Positions 1 to 10,476 of a DNA stretch of 64,000 bases are shown here, in pieces. Location: the NCBI RefSeq assembly GCF_023282985.1, contig NZ_JAGQDC010000002.1:186001-250000 (forward strand), written 5' to 3'. Every line of letters begins with the position of its first letter. Position 1 is the first letter of the stretch. The stretch is from Serratia silvae. GTDB taxonomy: Bacteria > Pseudomonadota > Gammaproteobacteria > Enterobacterales > Enterobacteriaceae. The notes beneath the pieces are model-generated. The model saw only the letters and a list, made by a program, of their open reading frames with translations. It was not told the DNA's origin and did not search any database. Both the position numbers and the translations under genes were made by a program.

Positions 1-33
1 AACCGCTTTTATGCTAGCGAGATTAAGAAATAA
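1..33 (+). CDS. Possible C-terminal end of an upstream gene (partial)
   Basis: The first 33 bases read as ten sense codons (NRFYASEIKK) followed by TAA, and could be the end of a gene that begins before the window. The fragment is too short to identify, and chance open frame cannot be excluded. Confidence 0.25.
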   Translation, partial: NRFYASEIKK

Positions 34-294
34 ATAACTATAAAAACATAAGGATAAATTATTTCGATAAGTAAAAATAATGATTTCTTATTTAGGGGAG
101 TATGTATAAAGTAAACGTTTCTGAGAGGATGTATTCAGAAACGTAAGGGCTGACAGAGGTACTGAGTTGTAAGGTTTCAGTCACAACCTAACATATTCTC
201 ATACAGCAATGCCCTCAACGATATGCCCACCGATTGACTGATATTGGTGAACTTCTAGCTGGCGTAAACAGAGAAGCAGGCAAAGGATGGCAAG
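34..294. other. AT-rich leader region upstream of the gsp operon
   Basis: This 261-base stretch has no convincing gene. It is AT-rich at the left, contains a perfect 10-bp dyad at 115-144 (listed separately), and ends with the purine-rich ribosome binding site AAAGGA at 282-287 in front of gspC. The promoter of the type II secretion operon should lie here. I could not pick a single convincing -35/-10 pair. Confidence 0.5.
115..144. promoter_or_regulatory. Perfect inverted repeat upstream of gspC
   Basis: ACGTTTCTGA at 115-124 is followed by a 10-base spacer and its exact complement TCAGAAACGT at 135-144. No T-run follows, so a terminator is unlikely. It could be a regulator binding dyad or a leader hairpin controlling the gsp operon about 150 bases downstream. 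The regulator is unknown. Confidence 0.45.
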
Positions 295-1149
295 ATGCGA
301 TTTTCTGTAATGTTATCGGTGTGCCGAGAGGCTACTTTCAAGCTGTTAACGCCGCGTTGGGCCTTATGCGTGCTGTCGCTGTTGATTTGCAATCAACTCG
401 CCTTGCTAACCTGGCACGGGCTTCTGCCCCCTGAAATGTCCCCCGTACGCTTATCCAAAGCAGACTTCATACCTGTAAAAACGGACGGTGGAGGTGAGTC
501 TGAACGTTACCGCTTCACCCTCTTTGGTACTTCGGTACCCTCATCTTCCGCCACTGGGCATTCGGTCTCTGAGCAAACCCTGCGTAACGCACCGTCTTCT
601 TCTCTCAAGCTAAACCTGACCGGCATTGTCGCCAGCCCCAGTTCAGAGCGTTCCATCGCCATTATTGCTAAAGATAGCAAACAGTTCAGCCTTGTCGTGG
701 GGGAACGTGTGCCCGGTTATGACGCCCGAATTGTGTCAATTTTTGCCGATCGTATCGTTATCTCTTATCAGGGGAATTATGAATCGCTGTTGTTGTTCAG
801 CGAGCAACCTGAAGCCGCTAAAAGTGAAAAAAAAATCTCAGCGTTGCAGCTCAAGGCACAGCTGCAAAAGCAGCCGCAAAGCGTTCTCAATTACCTGAAT
901 ATCTCACCGGTGATGGAGGATGACAAACTCATCGGCTATCGACTCAATCCGGGCAAAGAAGGGGAGTTATTCCGCAAGGTCGGGCTGCATGAAAACGATC
1001 TTGCCATAGCGCTTAATGGCCTGGATCTGCGCGATGCTCAGCAGGCTCAACAGGCATTGAAACAGCTTTCAGAACTCAGTGAACTGAATCTTACCGTTGA
1101 GCGTGGCGGTCAGTTACAGGATATCTATTTTGCTCTTGGAGATGACTAA
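295..1149 (+). CDS. gspC: Type II secretion inner-membrane protein GspC
   Basis: GspC links the inner-membrane platform to the outer-membrane secretin and helps select substrates. The 284-residue protein has a short cytoplasmic N-terminus, one membrane segment at about residues 20-41, a periplasmic homology region at roughly 95-165 and a C-terminal PDZ-like region at roughly 195-284, the usual GspC architecture. The ATG at 295 is preceded by AAAGGA seven bases upstream; an in-frame ATG at 310 is a weaker alternative. It is the first gene of the gspCDEFGHIJKLMNO operon, and gspD follows immediately. The individual sequence is divergent, as is normal for GspC, so the name rests on topology plus position. 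Confidence 0.9.
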   Translation: MRFSVMLSVCREATFKLLTPRWALCVLSLLICNQLALLTWHGLLPPEMSPVRLSKADFIPVKTDGGGESERYRFTLFGTSVPSSSATGHSVSEQTLRNAPSSSLKLNLTGIVASPSSERSIAIIAKDSKQFSLVVGERVPGYDARIVSIFADRIVISYQGNYESLLLFSEQPEAAKSEKKISALQLKAQLQKQPQSVLNYLNISPVMEDDKLIGYRLNPGKEGELFRKVGLHENDLAIALNGLDLRDAQQAQQALKQLSELSELNLTVERGGQLQDIYFALGDD

Positions 1150-3132
1150 TTGTTGAATGCAAAAATAATCAGGAGCTTACGCATCGTGCTACTGGCGGTG
1201 ATGCTGCTTGGTACTCGGCAGGGCTGGAGTGCCGAGTTTTCTGCCAGCTTCAAGGGTACGGATATTCAGGAGTTTATTAATACGGTCAGCAAGAATCTGA
1301 ATAAAACGGTGATTATCGATCCTGCCGTGCGCGGCACTATCACCGTACGCAGTTATGACATGCTCAATGAAGAACAGTATTACCAGTTCTTCCTCAGCGT
1401 GCTGGACGTTTATGGCTTTGCCGTGGTGGATATGCGTAACGGCGTGTTGAAAGTGGTGCGTTCCAAGGATGCGAAAACCGCTGCGGTGCCGGTAGCCAGC
1501 GATGCCCAGCCGGGAGAGGGCGATGAAGTGGTGACACGCGTCGTGCCGGTCAATAACGTGGCGGCTCGCGATCTTGCCCCGTTACTCCGTCAATTGAACG
1601 ATAACGCCGGGGCTGGCAGTGTTGTGCATTATGAGCCTTCCAACGTGTTGCTGATGACCGGGCGTGCGGCGGTCATCAAACGTTTGATGGCGATTGTTGA
1701 ACGGGTTGACAAGGTGGGGGACCGTAGTGTGGTAACGGTCCCGCTGGCCTATGCGTCTGCTGCTGAGGTCGTCAAACTGGTTACAGAATTAACCAAGGAT
1801 GCCAGCAAATCAGCGATGCCAAGCCTGATGGTAGCCAATCTTGTTGCGGATGAACGAACCAACTCGGTCTTGGTCAGCGGAGAACCCAACTCCCGCCAGC
1901 GGATTATCGCCATGATCAAGCAACTGGATCGTGAGCAGGCCGTACAAGGCAATACCAAAGTGATTTACCTGAAGTATGCCAAAGCCACCGATCTGGTTGA
2001 GGTGTTGACTGGCGTCAGTACCAGTATTCAAAGTGAGCAACAGAATGCCAAGCCGGCGGAAGCACTGCGTAAAGACATCACCATCAAAGCCCATGAGCAA
2101 ACCAATTCACTGATACTGACGGCGGCCCCGGATGTCATGCGAGATCTGGAAAAGGTGATAGCCCAGTTGGATATTCGCCGTGCACAGGTACTGGTAGAGG
2201 CGATTATCGCAGAGGTACAAGACGCCGATGGCTTGAACCTGGGGATCCAGTGGGCTAACAAGAATGCCGGAGTGACGCAGTTCACCAATACCGGTTTGCC
2301 TATCACCACGGCGATTGCCGGCGCCAATCAATACAATCAGGACGGGACGGTGAATAGTACCCTGGCCAGCGCTCTCAGCAGTTTTAACGGTATTGCTGCC
2401 GGTTTTTATCAGGGCAATTGGGCAATGCTGCTGACCGCGCTTTCCAGCAGTAGCAAGAATGACATTCTGGCGACGCCGAGCATTGTCACGCTTGACAACA
2501 TGGAGGCGACGTTCAATGTCGGCCAGGAAGTTCCTGTCCTCTCCGGCTCGCAAACGACATCGGGCGATAATATCTTCAACACGGTGGAGCGTAAAACCGT
2601 CGGCATTAAGCTGAAGGTCAAACCGCAGATCAACGAAGGGGACTCCGTGCTGCTGGAGATCGAGCAGGAGGTTTCCAGTGTGGCTGATGCCGCTTCCAGC
2701 AGCAGTGCTAATCTGGGGGCGACCTTTAATACCCGCACGGTCAATAACGCGGTGCTGGTGGGCAGCGGCGAAACCGTGGTGGTGGGTGGATTGCTGGATA
2801 AAACCGTTCGCGACAGCACGGACAAGGTTCCGGTGCTGGGGGATATCCCGGTGCTGGGCTATCTGTTCCGCTCCAACAGCAAACAGGTTTCCAAGCGCAA
2901 CCTGATGCTGTTCATCCGCCCGTCGATCATCCGGGATCGTGACCAGTATCGCCGTGCCTCCTCAGAAAAGTATCAGGCTTTTAATCAGGAACAAGACCAG
3001 CAGCGTGGCAAACAAGGGAGCGTAGCCACGCTGAACAACGAGGTATTGAAGTTGCCACCCGATCAAAATGGTGCCACTTTCCGCCAGGTTAATGCCGCCA
3101 TCAGCGCATTCTATTCAACGGAGGGACGATGA
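1150..3132 (+). CDS. gspD: Type II secretion outer-membrane secretin GspD
   Basis: GspD forms the multimeric outer-membrane channel through which folded exoproteins leave the periplasm. The 660-residue protein has a signal peptide ending near ...GWSA, an N0 domain beginning [13 protein letters not shown], three N1-N3 repeats and a C-terminal secretin domain with the conserved [14 protein letters not shown] stretch. The start is a TTG at 1150 directly after the gspC stop, with GGAG at 1138-1141 eight bases upstream; no ATG fits. Its stop overlaps the gspE start in an ATGA. No GspS pilotin gene is seen in the window, so outer-membrane targeting must depend on a gene elsewhere or on another mechanism. 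Confidence 0.96.
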   Translation: MLNAKIIRSLRIVLLAVMLLGTRQGWSAEFSASFKGTDIQEFINTVSKNLNKTVIIDPAVRGTITVRSYDMLNEEQYYQFFLSVLDVYGFAVVDMRNGVLKVVRSKDAKTAAVPVASDAQPGEGDEVVTRVVPVNNVAARDLAPLLRQLNDNAGAGSVVHYEPSNVLLMTGRAAVIKRLMAIVERVDKVGDRSVVTVPLAYASAAEVVKLVTELTKDASKSAMPSLMVANLVADERTNSVLVSGEPNSRQRIIAMIKQLDREQAVQGNTKVIYLKYAKATDLVEVLTGVSTSIQSEQQNAKPAEALRKDITIKAHEQTNSLILTAAPDVMRDLEKVIAQLDIRRAQVLVEAIIAEVQDADGLNLGIQWANKNAGVTQFTNTGLPITTAIAGANQYNQDGTVNSTLASALSSFNGIAAGFYQGNWAMLLTALSSSSKNDILATPSIVTLDNMEATFNVGQEVPVLSGSQTTSGDNIFNTVERKTVGIKLKVKPQINEGDSVLLEIEQEVSSVADAASSSSANLGATFNTRTVNNAVLVGSGETVVVGGLLDKTVRDSTDKVPVLGDIPVLGYLFRSNSKQVSKRNLMLFIRPSIIRDRDQYRRASSEKYQAFNQEQDQQRGKQGSVATLNNEVLKLPPDQNGATFRQVNAAISAFYSTEGR

Positions 3133-4634
3133 ACAGCCTCCCCGAGGGCCTGAGTGAATTACGCCCGCAGTTGCCATTTGCCTATGCGCGTGCGCAACGC
3201 ATTTTGCTGTTGCGGGATCATGCTGGGTGCCGTGTGCTCCGTCTGGCGGAAACCACCGCCACAGCATTGCTTGAAGCGCGTAGGGTTGCCGGGTGTGGGC
3301 TGACTATCAGTACGGTGTCGGGTGAAGAGTTTGAGAAACAACTGGTGATCAGCTACCAGCGCGATTCGAAAGAGGCGCGACGCTTGATGACCGATATCGG
3401 CAATGAAATGGATTTTTATACCTTGGCAGAAGAGCTACCCGACAGCGACGATTTGCTGGATGCCGATGATGATGCCCCTATTATCCGCCTGATCAATGCG
3501 ATGCTGACTGAAGCCATCAAGGATAAAGCATCGGATATCCACATTGAAACCTATGAACGCCATTTGCAGATCCGTTTCCGGGTTGATGGTGTATTGCGTG
3601 AAATTCTGCGCCCTCAGCGGCGGTTGGCCTCTTTATTGATATCACGTATCAAGGTCATGGCACGGCTGGATATTGCCGAAAAGCGGATCCCCCAAGATGG
3701 GCGCATGGCACTGCGAATCGGTGGTCGAGCCATTGATGTGCGGGTTTCGACCTTACCGTCTAATTATGGTGAACGAATTGTTCTGCGTTTACTGGATAAA
3801 AACAGCGTCAGTCTGGATCTCGCCGCGCTTGGTATGTCTTCGCATAATCAGCGGCAGATCGATGAACTGATCCAGCGGCCACATGGCATTATCCTCGTCA
3901 CCGGTCCTACAGGTTCGGGTAAGAGCACCACCCTCTATGCAGCATTGAGCCGCCTCAATGCCAGCGAACGCAATATCATGACGGTCGAAGACCCGATCGA
4001 GTATGAACTCGAGGGTATCGGCCAGACGCAGGTAAACCCCAAGGTAGATATGACATTTGCTCGCGGTTTGCGAGCCATTCTGCGTCAGGATCCTGATGTG
4101 GTGCTGGTTGGGGAGATCCGCGACAGCGAAACCGCTCAAATTGCGGTTCAGGCATCACTGACGGGGCACCTGGTACTCTCCACGCTGCACACCAACAGCG
4201 CGCTGGGGGCCTTATCGCGGCTGCAGGATATGGGCATCGAGCCTTTTTTGCTTTCCACCTCATTACTGGCCGTGTTGGCACAGCGACTGGTTCGCACACT
4301 CTGCCCCGATTGTCGTCAAACTTACGCCGCCGATCCGGCCTTGGCCGATCAGATGGGGATTTTACCCGGCACCCCATTATGGCAGCCGAAAGGATGTTCG
4401 CAGTGTAATTTTACCGGTTACCGTGGGCGTACTGGTATTCATGAGCTGCTGCTGATTGATGACCGAGTGCGTACGGCGATCCACCAGGGAGAGAGTGAAT
4501 TCACGATTGCTCGTCAATTACGTCACGAATATAAGACGCTGCGCCAGGGGGGATTGGAAAAAGTGTTGACGGGTGAGACCAGCTGGGAAGAGGTGATCCG
4601 CGTGACCGAAAGCCAGTCTCTGGAAGAGGAATGA
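3129..4634 (+). CDS. gspE: Type II secretion ATPase GspE
   Basis: GspE is the cytoplasmic hexameric ATPase that powers pseudopilus assembly and docks on GspL. The 501-residue protein shows a Walker [10 protein letters not shown] near residues 258-267, a Walker B-type [12 protein letters not shown] near 320-332, and a zinc-binding tetracysteine region with CPDC near 392 and CSQC near 424, typical of GspE. The N-terminal part (about 1-100) should carry the GspL-binding domain. The start overlaps the gspD stop by four bases, indicating translational coupling. All expected motifs are present. Confidence 0.97.
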   Translation: MNSLPEGLSELRPQLPFAYARAQRILLLRDHAGCRVLRLAETTATALLEARRVAGCGLTISTVSGEEFEKQLVISYQRDSKEARRLMTDIGNEMDFYTLAEELPDSDDLLDADDDAPIIRLINAMLTEAIKDKASDIHIETYERHLQIRFRVDGVLREILRPQRRLASLLISRIKVMARLDIAEKRIPQDGRMALRIGGRAIDVRVSTLPSNYGERIVLRLLDKNSVSLDLAALGMSSHNQRQIDELIQRPHGIILVTGPTGSGKSTTLYAALSRLNASERNIMTVEDPIEYELEGIGQTQVNPKVDMTFARGLRAILRQDPDVVLVGEIRDSETAQIAVQASLTGHLVLSTLHTNSALGALSRLQDMGIEPFLLSTSLLAVLAQRLVRTLCPDCRQTYAADPALADQMGILPGTPLWQPKGCSQCNFTGYRGRTGIHELLLIDDRVRTAIHQGESEFTIARQLRHEYKTLRQGGLEKVLTGETSWEEVIRVTESQSLEEE

Positions 4635-4635
4635 C

Positions 4636-5859
4636 ATGGCTCTATTCCATTATCAGGCGTTAGACGAGCGCGGTAAAAAACGGCGGGGAGTACAGGAAGC
4701 GGATTCAGCCCGCCACGCCCGTCAACTTTTACGGGAACAAGGATTGGTCCCTGTAAGCCTGGACGAAGGGCAGGATGAGCGCCAGCAGGCCCAAAGCGGG
4801 CGTCGTTTTTCCTGGGGGCGGGGGATTAGCAGTGCCGATCTGGCGTTGTTGACTCGTCAGCTGGCGACCTTGGTCGCCGCTTCCTTACCCTTGGAGGAGG
4901 CGCTTGATGCCGTGGCAAAACAGAGTGAAAAACCCCGTCAGCGCAGCCTGATGGCCGCAGTGCGCACCAAAGTACTGGAGGGGCATTCCTTGGCGGAGGC
5001 CATGAGCGGTTATCCCACCAGTTTTGAGCGACTGTATTGTGCGATGGTGGCCGCAGGTGAAGCCTCTGGTCATCTGGATCTGGTTCTGAACCGGTTGGCG
5101 GATTACACCGAGCAGCGCCAGCAAATGCGAGCTCGTATCCTGCAGGCGATGATCTACCCCTGCGTGCTGACGGTGGTAGCCATCAGCGTGATCGCCATTT
5201 TACTTTCCGCTGTCGTGCCCAAGGTGGTGGAACAGTTTATTCACATGAAGCAGGCACTTCCGTTTTCAACGCGTTTGCTGATGGGGCTGAGTGACGGAGT
5301 TCGAGCCTTTGGCCCTTGGGTGCTGCTGTTGATGTTATTGGCGCCGATGCTGATGCGTCTGTTGCTGCGCCAAGAAGCGCGGCGCATTGCTTTTCATCGG
5401 CAGTTGCTGCGCCTCCCGGTGATCGGACGCATCGCACGAGGGCTCAATACTGCCCGTTACGCCAGAACGTTGAGCATTCTCAATGCCAGCGCAGTGCCAT
5501 TGCTGCAAGCGATGCGCATCAGCGGAGAGGTATTAACCAATGAATATGCACGCCGCCAGTTGTCATTGGCAACGGAATCGGTGCGCGAGGGGGGGAGCCT
5601 GCATCGGGCTCTGGAAATCACTGCGCTGTTTCCCCCGATGATGCGGCACATGATCGCCAGCGGTGAACGTAGTGGGGAACTGGACAGCATGCTGGAACGT
5701 GCGGCAGACAATCAGGATCGGGAGTTTACTGCCCAAATGCAATTGGCATTGGGGCTTTTTGAACCCTTGTTGGTGGTGAGTATGGCGGGCGTGGTGCTGT
5801 TTATCGTTTTGGCGATCCTGCAGCCAATCCTGCAATTAAATACCTTGATGAGTATGTAA
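4636..5859 (+). CDS. gspF: Type II secretion platform protein GspF
   Basis: GspF is the polytopic inner-membrane platform protein of the type II secretion system. The 407-residue protein has two homologous cytoplasmic helical domains and three hydrophobic segments at about 170-195, 226-243 and 375-400. The N-terminus [17 protein letters not shown] is characteristic of the GspF/PilC family. It begins one base after the gspE stop and is followed by a 28-base gap carrying GGAGAG before gspG, which probably gives the major pseudopilin its own strong initiation. Confidence 0.96.
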   Translation: MALFHYQALDERGKKRRGVQEADSARHARQLLREQGLVPVSLDEGQDERQQAQSGRRFSWGRGISSADLALLTRQLATLVAASLPLEEALDAVAKQSEKPRQRSLMAAVRTKVLEGHSLAEAMSGYPTSFERLYCAMVAAGEASGHLDLVLNRLADYTEQRQQMRARILQAMIYPCVLTVVAISVIAILLSAVVPKVVEQFIHMKQALPFSTRLLMGLSDGVRAFGPWVLLLMLLAPMLMRLLLRQEARRIAFHRQLLRLPVIGRIARGLNTARYARTLSILNASAVPLLQAMRISGEVLTNEYARRQLSLATESVREGGSLHRALEITALFPPMMRHMIASGERSGELDSMLERAADNQDREFTAQMQLALGLFEPLLVVSMAGVVLFIVLAILQPILQLNTLMSM

Positions 5860-5887
5860 ATTCAATCTGCAAATAACGGAGAGAAAA

Positions 5888-6316
5888 ATGCGGCAACAGC
5901 GTCAGCGAGGTTTTACCCTGCTGGAAATTATGGTGGTGATTGTGATCCTGGGCATCCTGGCGAGTCTGGTGGTGCCTAATCTGATGGGAAATAAAGAGAA
6001 GGCGGACCATCAGAAGGTCGTCAGCGATATTGTCGCGCTGGAGAGCGCGTTGGATATGTACAAGCTGGATAACAGTCGATATCCCACCACCGAACAAGGG
6101 TTGCAAGCACTGGTGACCAAGCCCTCGGCACAACCGGAACCGCGCAGTTATCCCCAAGGTGGCTATATTCGCCGTTTACCGCAAGATCCCTGGGGGGCAG
6201 ATTATCAGTTGCTTAGCCCGGGCCAACACGGTCAGTTAGACGTTTTCTCTTATGGCCCAGATGGCATACCGGACACCGAGGATGATATCGGTAACTGGAC
6301 GATTGGTAAGAAGTAG
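5888..6316 (+). CDS. gspG: Major pseudopilin GspG
   Basis: GspG is the main subunit of the pseudopilus that pushes substrates through the secretin. The 142-residue precursor has a class III signal: an eight-residue leader ending RQRG, cleaved by GspO before FTLLE, with the conserved Glu at position +5, followed by a hydrophobic helix. The C-terminal domain contains RYPTTEQGLQAL and a calcium-site-like DGIPDTEDD region, typical of GspG. The ATG is preceded by a good GGAGAG site. The stop codon overlaps the GTG start of gspH by one base. Confidence 0.97.
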   Translation: MRQQRQRGFTLLEIMVVIVILGILASLVVPNLMGNKEKADHQKVVSDIVALESALDMYKLDNSRYPTTEQGLQALVTKPSAQPEPRSYPQGGYIRRLPQDPWGADYQLLSPGQHGQLDVFSYGPDGIPDTEDDIGNWTIGKK

Positions 6317-6867
6317 TGCGCCAACGCGGCTTTACGTTGTTGGAAATGATGTTGGTTGTGCTGCTGATCGGGAGTGCAGCCAGTTTGGTGATCATGTCAT
6401 TTCCGGCCATGCAACAAAATAACCCGCAGCTACAGCTGAAACGTTTTCAGGCTCAGTTGGCGTTTGCCATGGATGCCGCGGTGCAAAATGACCAGTTGCT
6501 GGGGATTAGGGTTCGACCAGACGGCTGGCAATTTCAAATGCTACGGCGTCAGGCCGCTGAAAAACGCGGGGCAGTATCTGGCTCGGATAGTTGGCAAGGT
6601 TACGTCTGGCAGAATTGGCAACCCCGTCAGGCGGCGTTAGGGAGCCAAATGCCTGATGATATCCGGCTCAAGCTGCATTTCCCCAATCGGCAGGAGTGGC
6701 CGCGTGCTGCAGAGTCGCCACCGGAACCCGATATTCTGCTGTTACCTGGCGGGGAGATTACACCGTTTGAGCTGGTGTTCAGTGAGGCCGGTAGCCAACC
6801 ATTGGTATGGCTGCGGGTAGATGCAGCAGGCGTGATCGATTCGTCAGCAAATGGAGCAGCACAATGA
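6316..6867 (+). CDS. gspH: Minor pseudopilin GspH
   Basis: This minor pseudopilin is thought to sit near the tip of the type II pseudopilus. The 183-residue product has a five-residue leader MRQRG, then FTLLEMMLVV with Glu at +5 and a hydrophobic helix, followed by a beta-rich domain of low conservation. The start is GTG at 6316, whose G is the last base of the gspG TAG. The end overlaps the gspI start (ATGA). The name comes from the pseudopilin signature plus its position between gspG and gspI. Confidence 0.92.
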   Translation: MRQRGFTLLEMMLVVLLIGSAASLVIMSFPAMQQNNPQLQLKRFQAQLAFAMDAAVQNDQLLGIRVRPDGWQFQMLRRQAAEKRGAVSGSDSWQGYVWQNWQPRQAALGSQMPDDIRLKLHFPNRQEWPRAAESPPEPDILLLPGGEITPFELVFSEAGSQPLVWLRVDAAGVIDSSANGAAQ

Positions 6868-7229
6868 CCTCCCAAAGAGGGATGACGTTGCTGGAAGTGC
6901 TGGTGGCACTGATCGTTTTCGCCTTGGCGGGGTTAGCCGTGCTGCAAACCACGGCACAGCAGGCTGGCAGCATTGGCCGTATGGAGGAAAAAATACTGGC
7001 AAGTTGGTTGGCGGATAATCAACAGGTCAGGTTACACCTTGATAAAACCTGGCCGGAAAAGCGCTGGATCGGCACCACGGTGACCTATGCTGGCGAGGAA
7101 TGGTCTCTACGCTGGCAGGGAGTTGATACCGAACTGGGTCAATTACGGGCATTGGATGTTGAGGTGCGGCGTCATAAAGAAGACGCTGCGCCAGTGGTTT
7201 CTTTACGCAGCTACGTGGTGCGGGAATGA
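6864..7229 (+). CDS. gspI: Minor pseudopilin GspI
   Basis: GspI initiates the pseudopilus tip complex with GspJ and GspK. The 121-residue precursor has the leader MTSQRG followed by [10 protein letters not shown], with Glu at +5. I chose the ATG at 6864 because it overlaps the gspH stop in ATGA and places the leader peptide correctly; a longer in-frame start at 6807 would add 19 residues without a leader-like sequence. Its length is normal for GspI, and it overlaps gspJ by four bases. Confidence 0.95.
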   Translation: MTSQRGMTLLEVLVALIVFALAGLAVLQTTAQQAGSIGRMEEKILASWLADNQQVRLHLDKTWPEKRWIGTTVTYAGEEWSLRWQGVDTELGQLRALDVEVRRHKEDAAPVVSLRSYVVRE

Positions 7230-7825
7230 ATTGCCGTAGCCAGCGGGGCTTCACGTTGCTTGAGATGCTGTTGGCATTGGCGATTTTTGCTGCGTTGAGC
7301 ATCAGCGCCTTCCAGGTGTTGCAGGGGGTGATGCGCAATGATGAGATTTCGCAGCGTAAGGCACAGCGGTTGGCTGAGCTTCAACGTGCCTTTGTTCAGC
7401 TGGAAGGGGATTTCGGTCAGATTATCCCTCGCCATCACAGAGGGAATGAACGCGTGTTTTCCGCGGCGCGCTATCAATTACAAAGTGAGGACTGGGGCGT
7501 CTCTTTCATGCGCAACGGTTGGCAAAACCCGATGGGAATGTTGCCCCGCGCCGAGTTACAACCAGTGGGATATCGTCTGCGCCATCAGCAGTTAGAGCGG
7601 TTGAGCTATGCCCATGCGGATCCGCTCGTTGGGGAAGCGCCGGTGGTCAAGGTCTTGCTCAATGAGGTGAGTGTCTTTCGTCTGCGCTTTTTTGCCGAGG
7701 GGATGTGGCGGGAAAGTTGGGACAACGCGTCGGTTTTGCCGCAGGGGATTGAAGTGACATTAGTGGTTGCTGGCGTGGGTGAATTGACCCGTCTGTTTTT
7801 GATCACGGCGGTGGGGCAAGAATGA
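7226..7825 (+). CDS. gspJ: Minor pseudopilin GspJ
   Basis: GspJ is part of the GspI-GspJ-GspK tip complex of the type II pseudopilus. The 199-residue precursor has an eight-residue leader ending SQRG, then [17 protein letters not shown] with Glu at +5 and a hydrophobic helix. The rest is a beta-rich domain including [12 protein letters not shown], resembling known GspJ proteins. It overlaps both neighbours in ATGA junctions. Confidence 0.95.
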   Translation: MNCRSQRGFTLLEMLLALAIFAALSISAFQVLQGVMRNDEISQRKAQRLAELQRAFVQLEGDFGQIIPRHHRGNERVFSAARYQLQSEDWGVSFMRNGWQNPMGMLPRAELQPVGYRLRHQQLERLSYAHADPLVGEAPVVKVLLNEVSVFRLRFFAEGMWRESWDNASVLPQGIEVTLVVAGVGELTRLFLITAVGQE

Positions 7826-8808
7826 GGGCGCGGCAAAAGGGCGTTGCCCTGCTGGTGGTGCTGCTGATCCTGGCGCTGATGGTGACGATTGCAGCGACCA
7901 TTGCCGAGCGAAACGGGCGCACCTATCTGCGCACAGCGGCTCATTTGGATCGCCAGCAGGCAAAATGGTATGCCCGCTCGGCAGAGGCACTGGCGGTGAA
8001 AATTTTGCAACGAGATGCGCTGGACTCACCTAATAAAACGCATTTGGCGCAAAACTGGGCGCAAGAACAGCGCCGTTTCCCCGTTGAAGGCGGGGAGGTG
8101 TTTGGGCAGATTGTTGATGGTCAGGCCTGCTTTAATCTCAATGCCATTAATCAAGGGGCAGCCAGTGAGGGTATGCAGTCGACATTGCCTTATCCTACCC
8201 TGGTTTTTAGACAGTTGTTAACCAACCTGGGTGAAGATCCCCTGCGTGCTGCGCAGATAACCGCAGCACTGCGTGACTGGATAGACAGTGACAGGGAGCC
8301 GGGCATTGATGGGGCCGAAGATGAGGTCTATATGGCCCAGGTGGTGGCTTACTTGCCCGCCAATCAACCCATGCAGGATGTCAGCGAGTTGCGCACCATC
8401 TTTGGGGTTGATGCCAGCCTTTATCGGCGTCTTTTGCCTTACGTTTGTGCGCTGCCAACCCAGACGCTGTTGGTAAACGTTAATACCCTGAGTGAGTCTC
8501 AAGGGCCATTACTGGCGGCGCTATTTCTCAAGGAGCTTGATTCAGCCATGGCGACTCGATTGTTACAACAGCGTCCACGTGAAGGGTGGAGCAGTACGAC
8601 GGCATTTTTGGCACAGGTTGCCCTGAAGGACATCAATATCTCAACGGTCAGACCGCTGTTGACGGTAAAGAGTGAGCTGTTTTTAGCCAGCTTCACCGTG
8701 CTGATGGGGGAAACTCACTATAGCCAGCGCAGCCTGTTGCGCAAAGCCGGTAACAGTTTCCAGGTGGTACAGCGGCAATATGGATTAAGCATGATGGTGG
8801 AGCCTTGA
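7822..8808 (+). CDS. gspK: Tip pseudopilin GspK
   Basis: GspK is the large pseudopilin that caps the type II pseudopilus. The 328-residue precursor begins MRARQKG followed by [17 protein letters not shown]. As expected for GspK it lacks the Glu at +5 found in the other pseudopilins, consistent with tip placement. An acidic stretch [17 protein letters not shown] resembles the metal-binding region of GspK. It starts within the gspJ stop (ATGA), and its TGA overlaps the gspL ATG by one base. Confidence 0.95.
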   Translation: MRARQKGVALLVVLLILALMVTIAATIAERNGRTYLRTAAHLDRQQAKWYARSAEALAVKILQRDALDSPNKTHLAQNWAQEQRRFPVEGGEVFGQIVDGQACFNLNAINQGAASEGMQSTLPYPTLVFRQLLTNLGEDPLRAAQITAALRDWIDSDREPGIDGAEDEVYMAQVVAYLPANQPMQDVSELRTIFGVDASLYRRLLPYVCALPTQTLLVNVNTLSESQGPLLAALFLKELDSAMATRLLQQRPREGWSSTTAFLAQVALKDINISTVRPLLTVKSELFLASFTVLMGETHYSQRSLLRKAGNSFQVVQRQYGLSMMVEP

Positions 8809-9995
8809 TGCCTAACAGAAAGCCCCGTGAACAAGCCAGGTTGATATTGCGCTTACCCAGCGATGAAACGCAGCCAGTGTGGTGGTATTTCGCTTCAGCA
8901 GACGGCCATCAGCAAGGGGGGGAGAACGATGAGCAATTGGTGAGCCTGCTTGCCAGATATCCTGCCTGGGTATTGGTGCCTGCGAGCGAGTTGGTTTTCC
9001 ATCGTGTGACGCTGCCTCGTCGTGCCAGGCGTCAGCGTCTGCAAGTGTTGCCGTTTATGCTGGAGGAGCAACTGGCAACGGATGTTGAACGGCTGCATTT
9101 TGCCATTTTGCAGCAAAGTGGTGATGTGTGTGATGTTGCGGTAGTTGATAAAAGCTTGATGCATCAGTGGATTGCCCGTTGTGAACGTCTCGGGGGGCAG
9201 GTGCAGGCAATGTTGCCAGACGTGCTGGCGTTACCCTTGGCCGCCGACGGTTGGAGTGCGGTCAGTCTCAATGATCAATGGTTGTTTCGCCGGGAAAAGC
9301 ATGCCGGCATGATTGTTGAATCCTCCTGGTTATCGGAGTTTTTGGCCGTGTGGGCACCGCCGATAATTGAAAGCTACTCCGCACCACCAGCATCAACCGC
9401 TAGCCCTCCGGAATGGCGTGTTCAACCACCGCGGGATTTACTGCAACTGGCGGCAGAAGGTGTGCACGATAGCGGAGCCGATCTGCGCCAGGGCGAATTC
9501 ACCCGCTCGAGTCCCTGGCGTGCACGATTACGCCCTTGGCGAACCGTGATGATGGCATTAACGGGGTATTTACTGCTGCTGTGTGTGAGCACCGGGCTGT
9601 CTCATTACCGGCTTTGGCAACAGGCTGAACACTGGCGGCAGGAAAGTGTGCGGATCTACCAACAGCTGTTCCCGGCAGATAAAAAGGTGGTTAATCCGCG
9701 CGTGCAGATGCAGCAGCACTTGCAGCAATTACAGCCTATCGAGCAAGCCGGTGTGGTCGCACAGATGCGCCAATTGCAACAGCTGATGGCGGAGAACTCG
9801 GCAATCCGGTTCCAGGCGCTGTCTTATGACGCTGGCCGTAAAGAGCTGAAAGTCGATATACAGGCGGCCTCTTTTCAGGCGTTGGAACAGTTTCAGGTTG
9901 CTGCCGGGCAGCGTTATCAGGTGCAACCTGGCGAAATCAAGCAGAATCCAACAGGGGTAGAGGGCCGACTGACTCTGGGGATAAAGGATGAATGA
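8808..9995 (+). CDS. gspL: Type II secretion inner-membrane protein GspL
   Basis: GspL recruits the GspE ATPase to the membrane. The 395-residue protein has an actin-like cytoplasmic domain (about 1-240), one membrane helix at about 246-265 and a periplasmic ferredoxin-like domain. I used the ATG at 8808, which overlaps the gspK TGA by one base (TGATG); the preceding TTG codon is a less likely start. The 3' end overlaps gspM by eight bases. An in-frame stretch rich in Ser/Pro/Ala near residues 190-205 looks like a flexible linker. Confidence 0.93.
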   Translation: MPNRKPREQARLILRLPSDETQPVWWYFASADGHQQGGENDEQLVSLLARYPAWVLVPASELVFHRVTLPRRARRQRLQVLPFMLEEQLATDVERLHFAILQQSGDVCDVAVVDKSLMHQWIARCERLGGQVQAMLPDVLALPLAADGWSAVSLNDQWLFRREKHAGMIVESSWLSEFLAVWAPPIIESYSAPPASTASPPEWRVQPPRDLLQLAAEGVHDSGADLRQGEFTRSSPWRARLRPWRTVMMALTGYLLLLCVSTGLSHYRLWQQAEHWRQESVRIYQQLFPADKKVVNPRVQMQQHLQQLQPIEQAGVVAQMRQLQQLMAENSAIRFQALSYDAGRKELKVDIQAASFQALEQFQVAAGQRYQVQPGEIKQNPTGVEGRLTLGIKDE

Positions 9996-10476
9996 ACTCA
10001 AGCACCGCTGGCTACAGCTCAGCCTTCGGGAACGAGGATTGGTATTGGGCTGTGGCGTATTGGTTATCGTGAGCTTGTGCTACTACGCACTGTGGCTGCC
10101 CTGGCAACAACAGGCTAGCCAATGGCAGCGTACTATCGCCCGTGAACAAAACACGGTGGAATGGATGTTGCAACAGGCTCCGCGCTTGCGCCAACAGGAG
10201 ACACAACCCATACAGGAGACCTCCCTAAGCTTGTCGGCCAGGGTGGCACAGAGTGCTGCAGCTCAAAATATGAACATTACCCGTATGCAGCCTCAGGGAG
10301 AGCGGCTGGCGGTCACGCTGGAACCTGGCGATTTTAATGCCCTGATGCTTTGGCTCACACAGTTGGAAAAGCGTTATAGCGTTCGCATTGTGGCGCTTGA
10401 AGTGGCGATACGTCCCGATAAACCAGGATGGGTGACGGTAAACAAACTGATGCTGGAGCGCAGCGATGGGCGCTAA
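9988..10476 (+). CDS. gspM: Type II secretion inner-membrane protein GspM
   Basis: GspM partners with GspL in the inner-membrane platform. The 162-residue protein has a short cytoplasmic tail, one membrane segment near residues 17-37 and a periplasmic ferredoxin-like domain. The length, topology and position between gspL and gspN are standard for GspM. It overlaps gspL by eight bases and gspN by eleven. Confidence 0.93.
   Translation: MNELKHRWLQLSLRERGLVLGCGVLVIVSLCYYALWLPWQQQASQWQRTIAREQNTVEWMLQQAPRLRQQETQPIQETSLSLSARVAQSAAAQNMNITRMQPQGERLAVTLEPGDFNALMLWLTQLEKRYSVRIVALEVAIRPDKPGWVTVNKLMLERSDGR

Noticed and set aside
2107..2553. 148-codon minus-strand frame
   Set aside because: It is inside gspD in antisense; gspD has complete secretin motifs.
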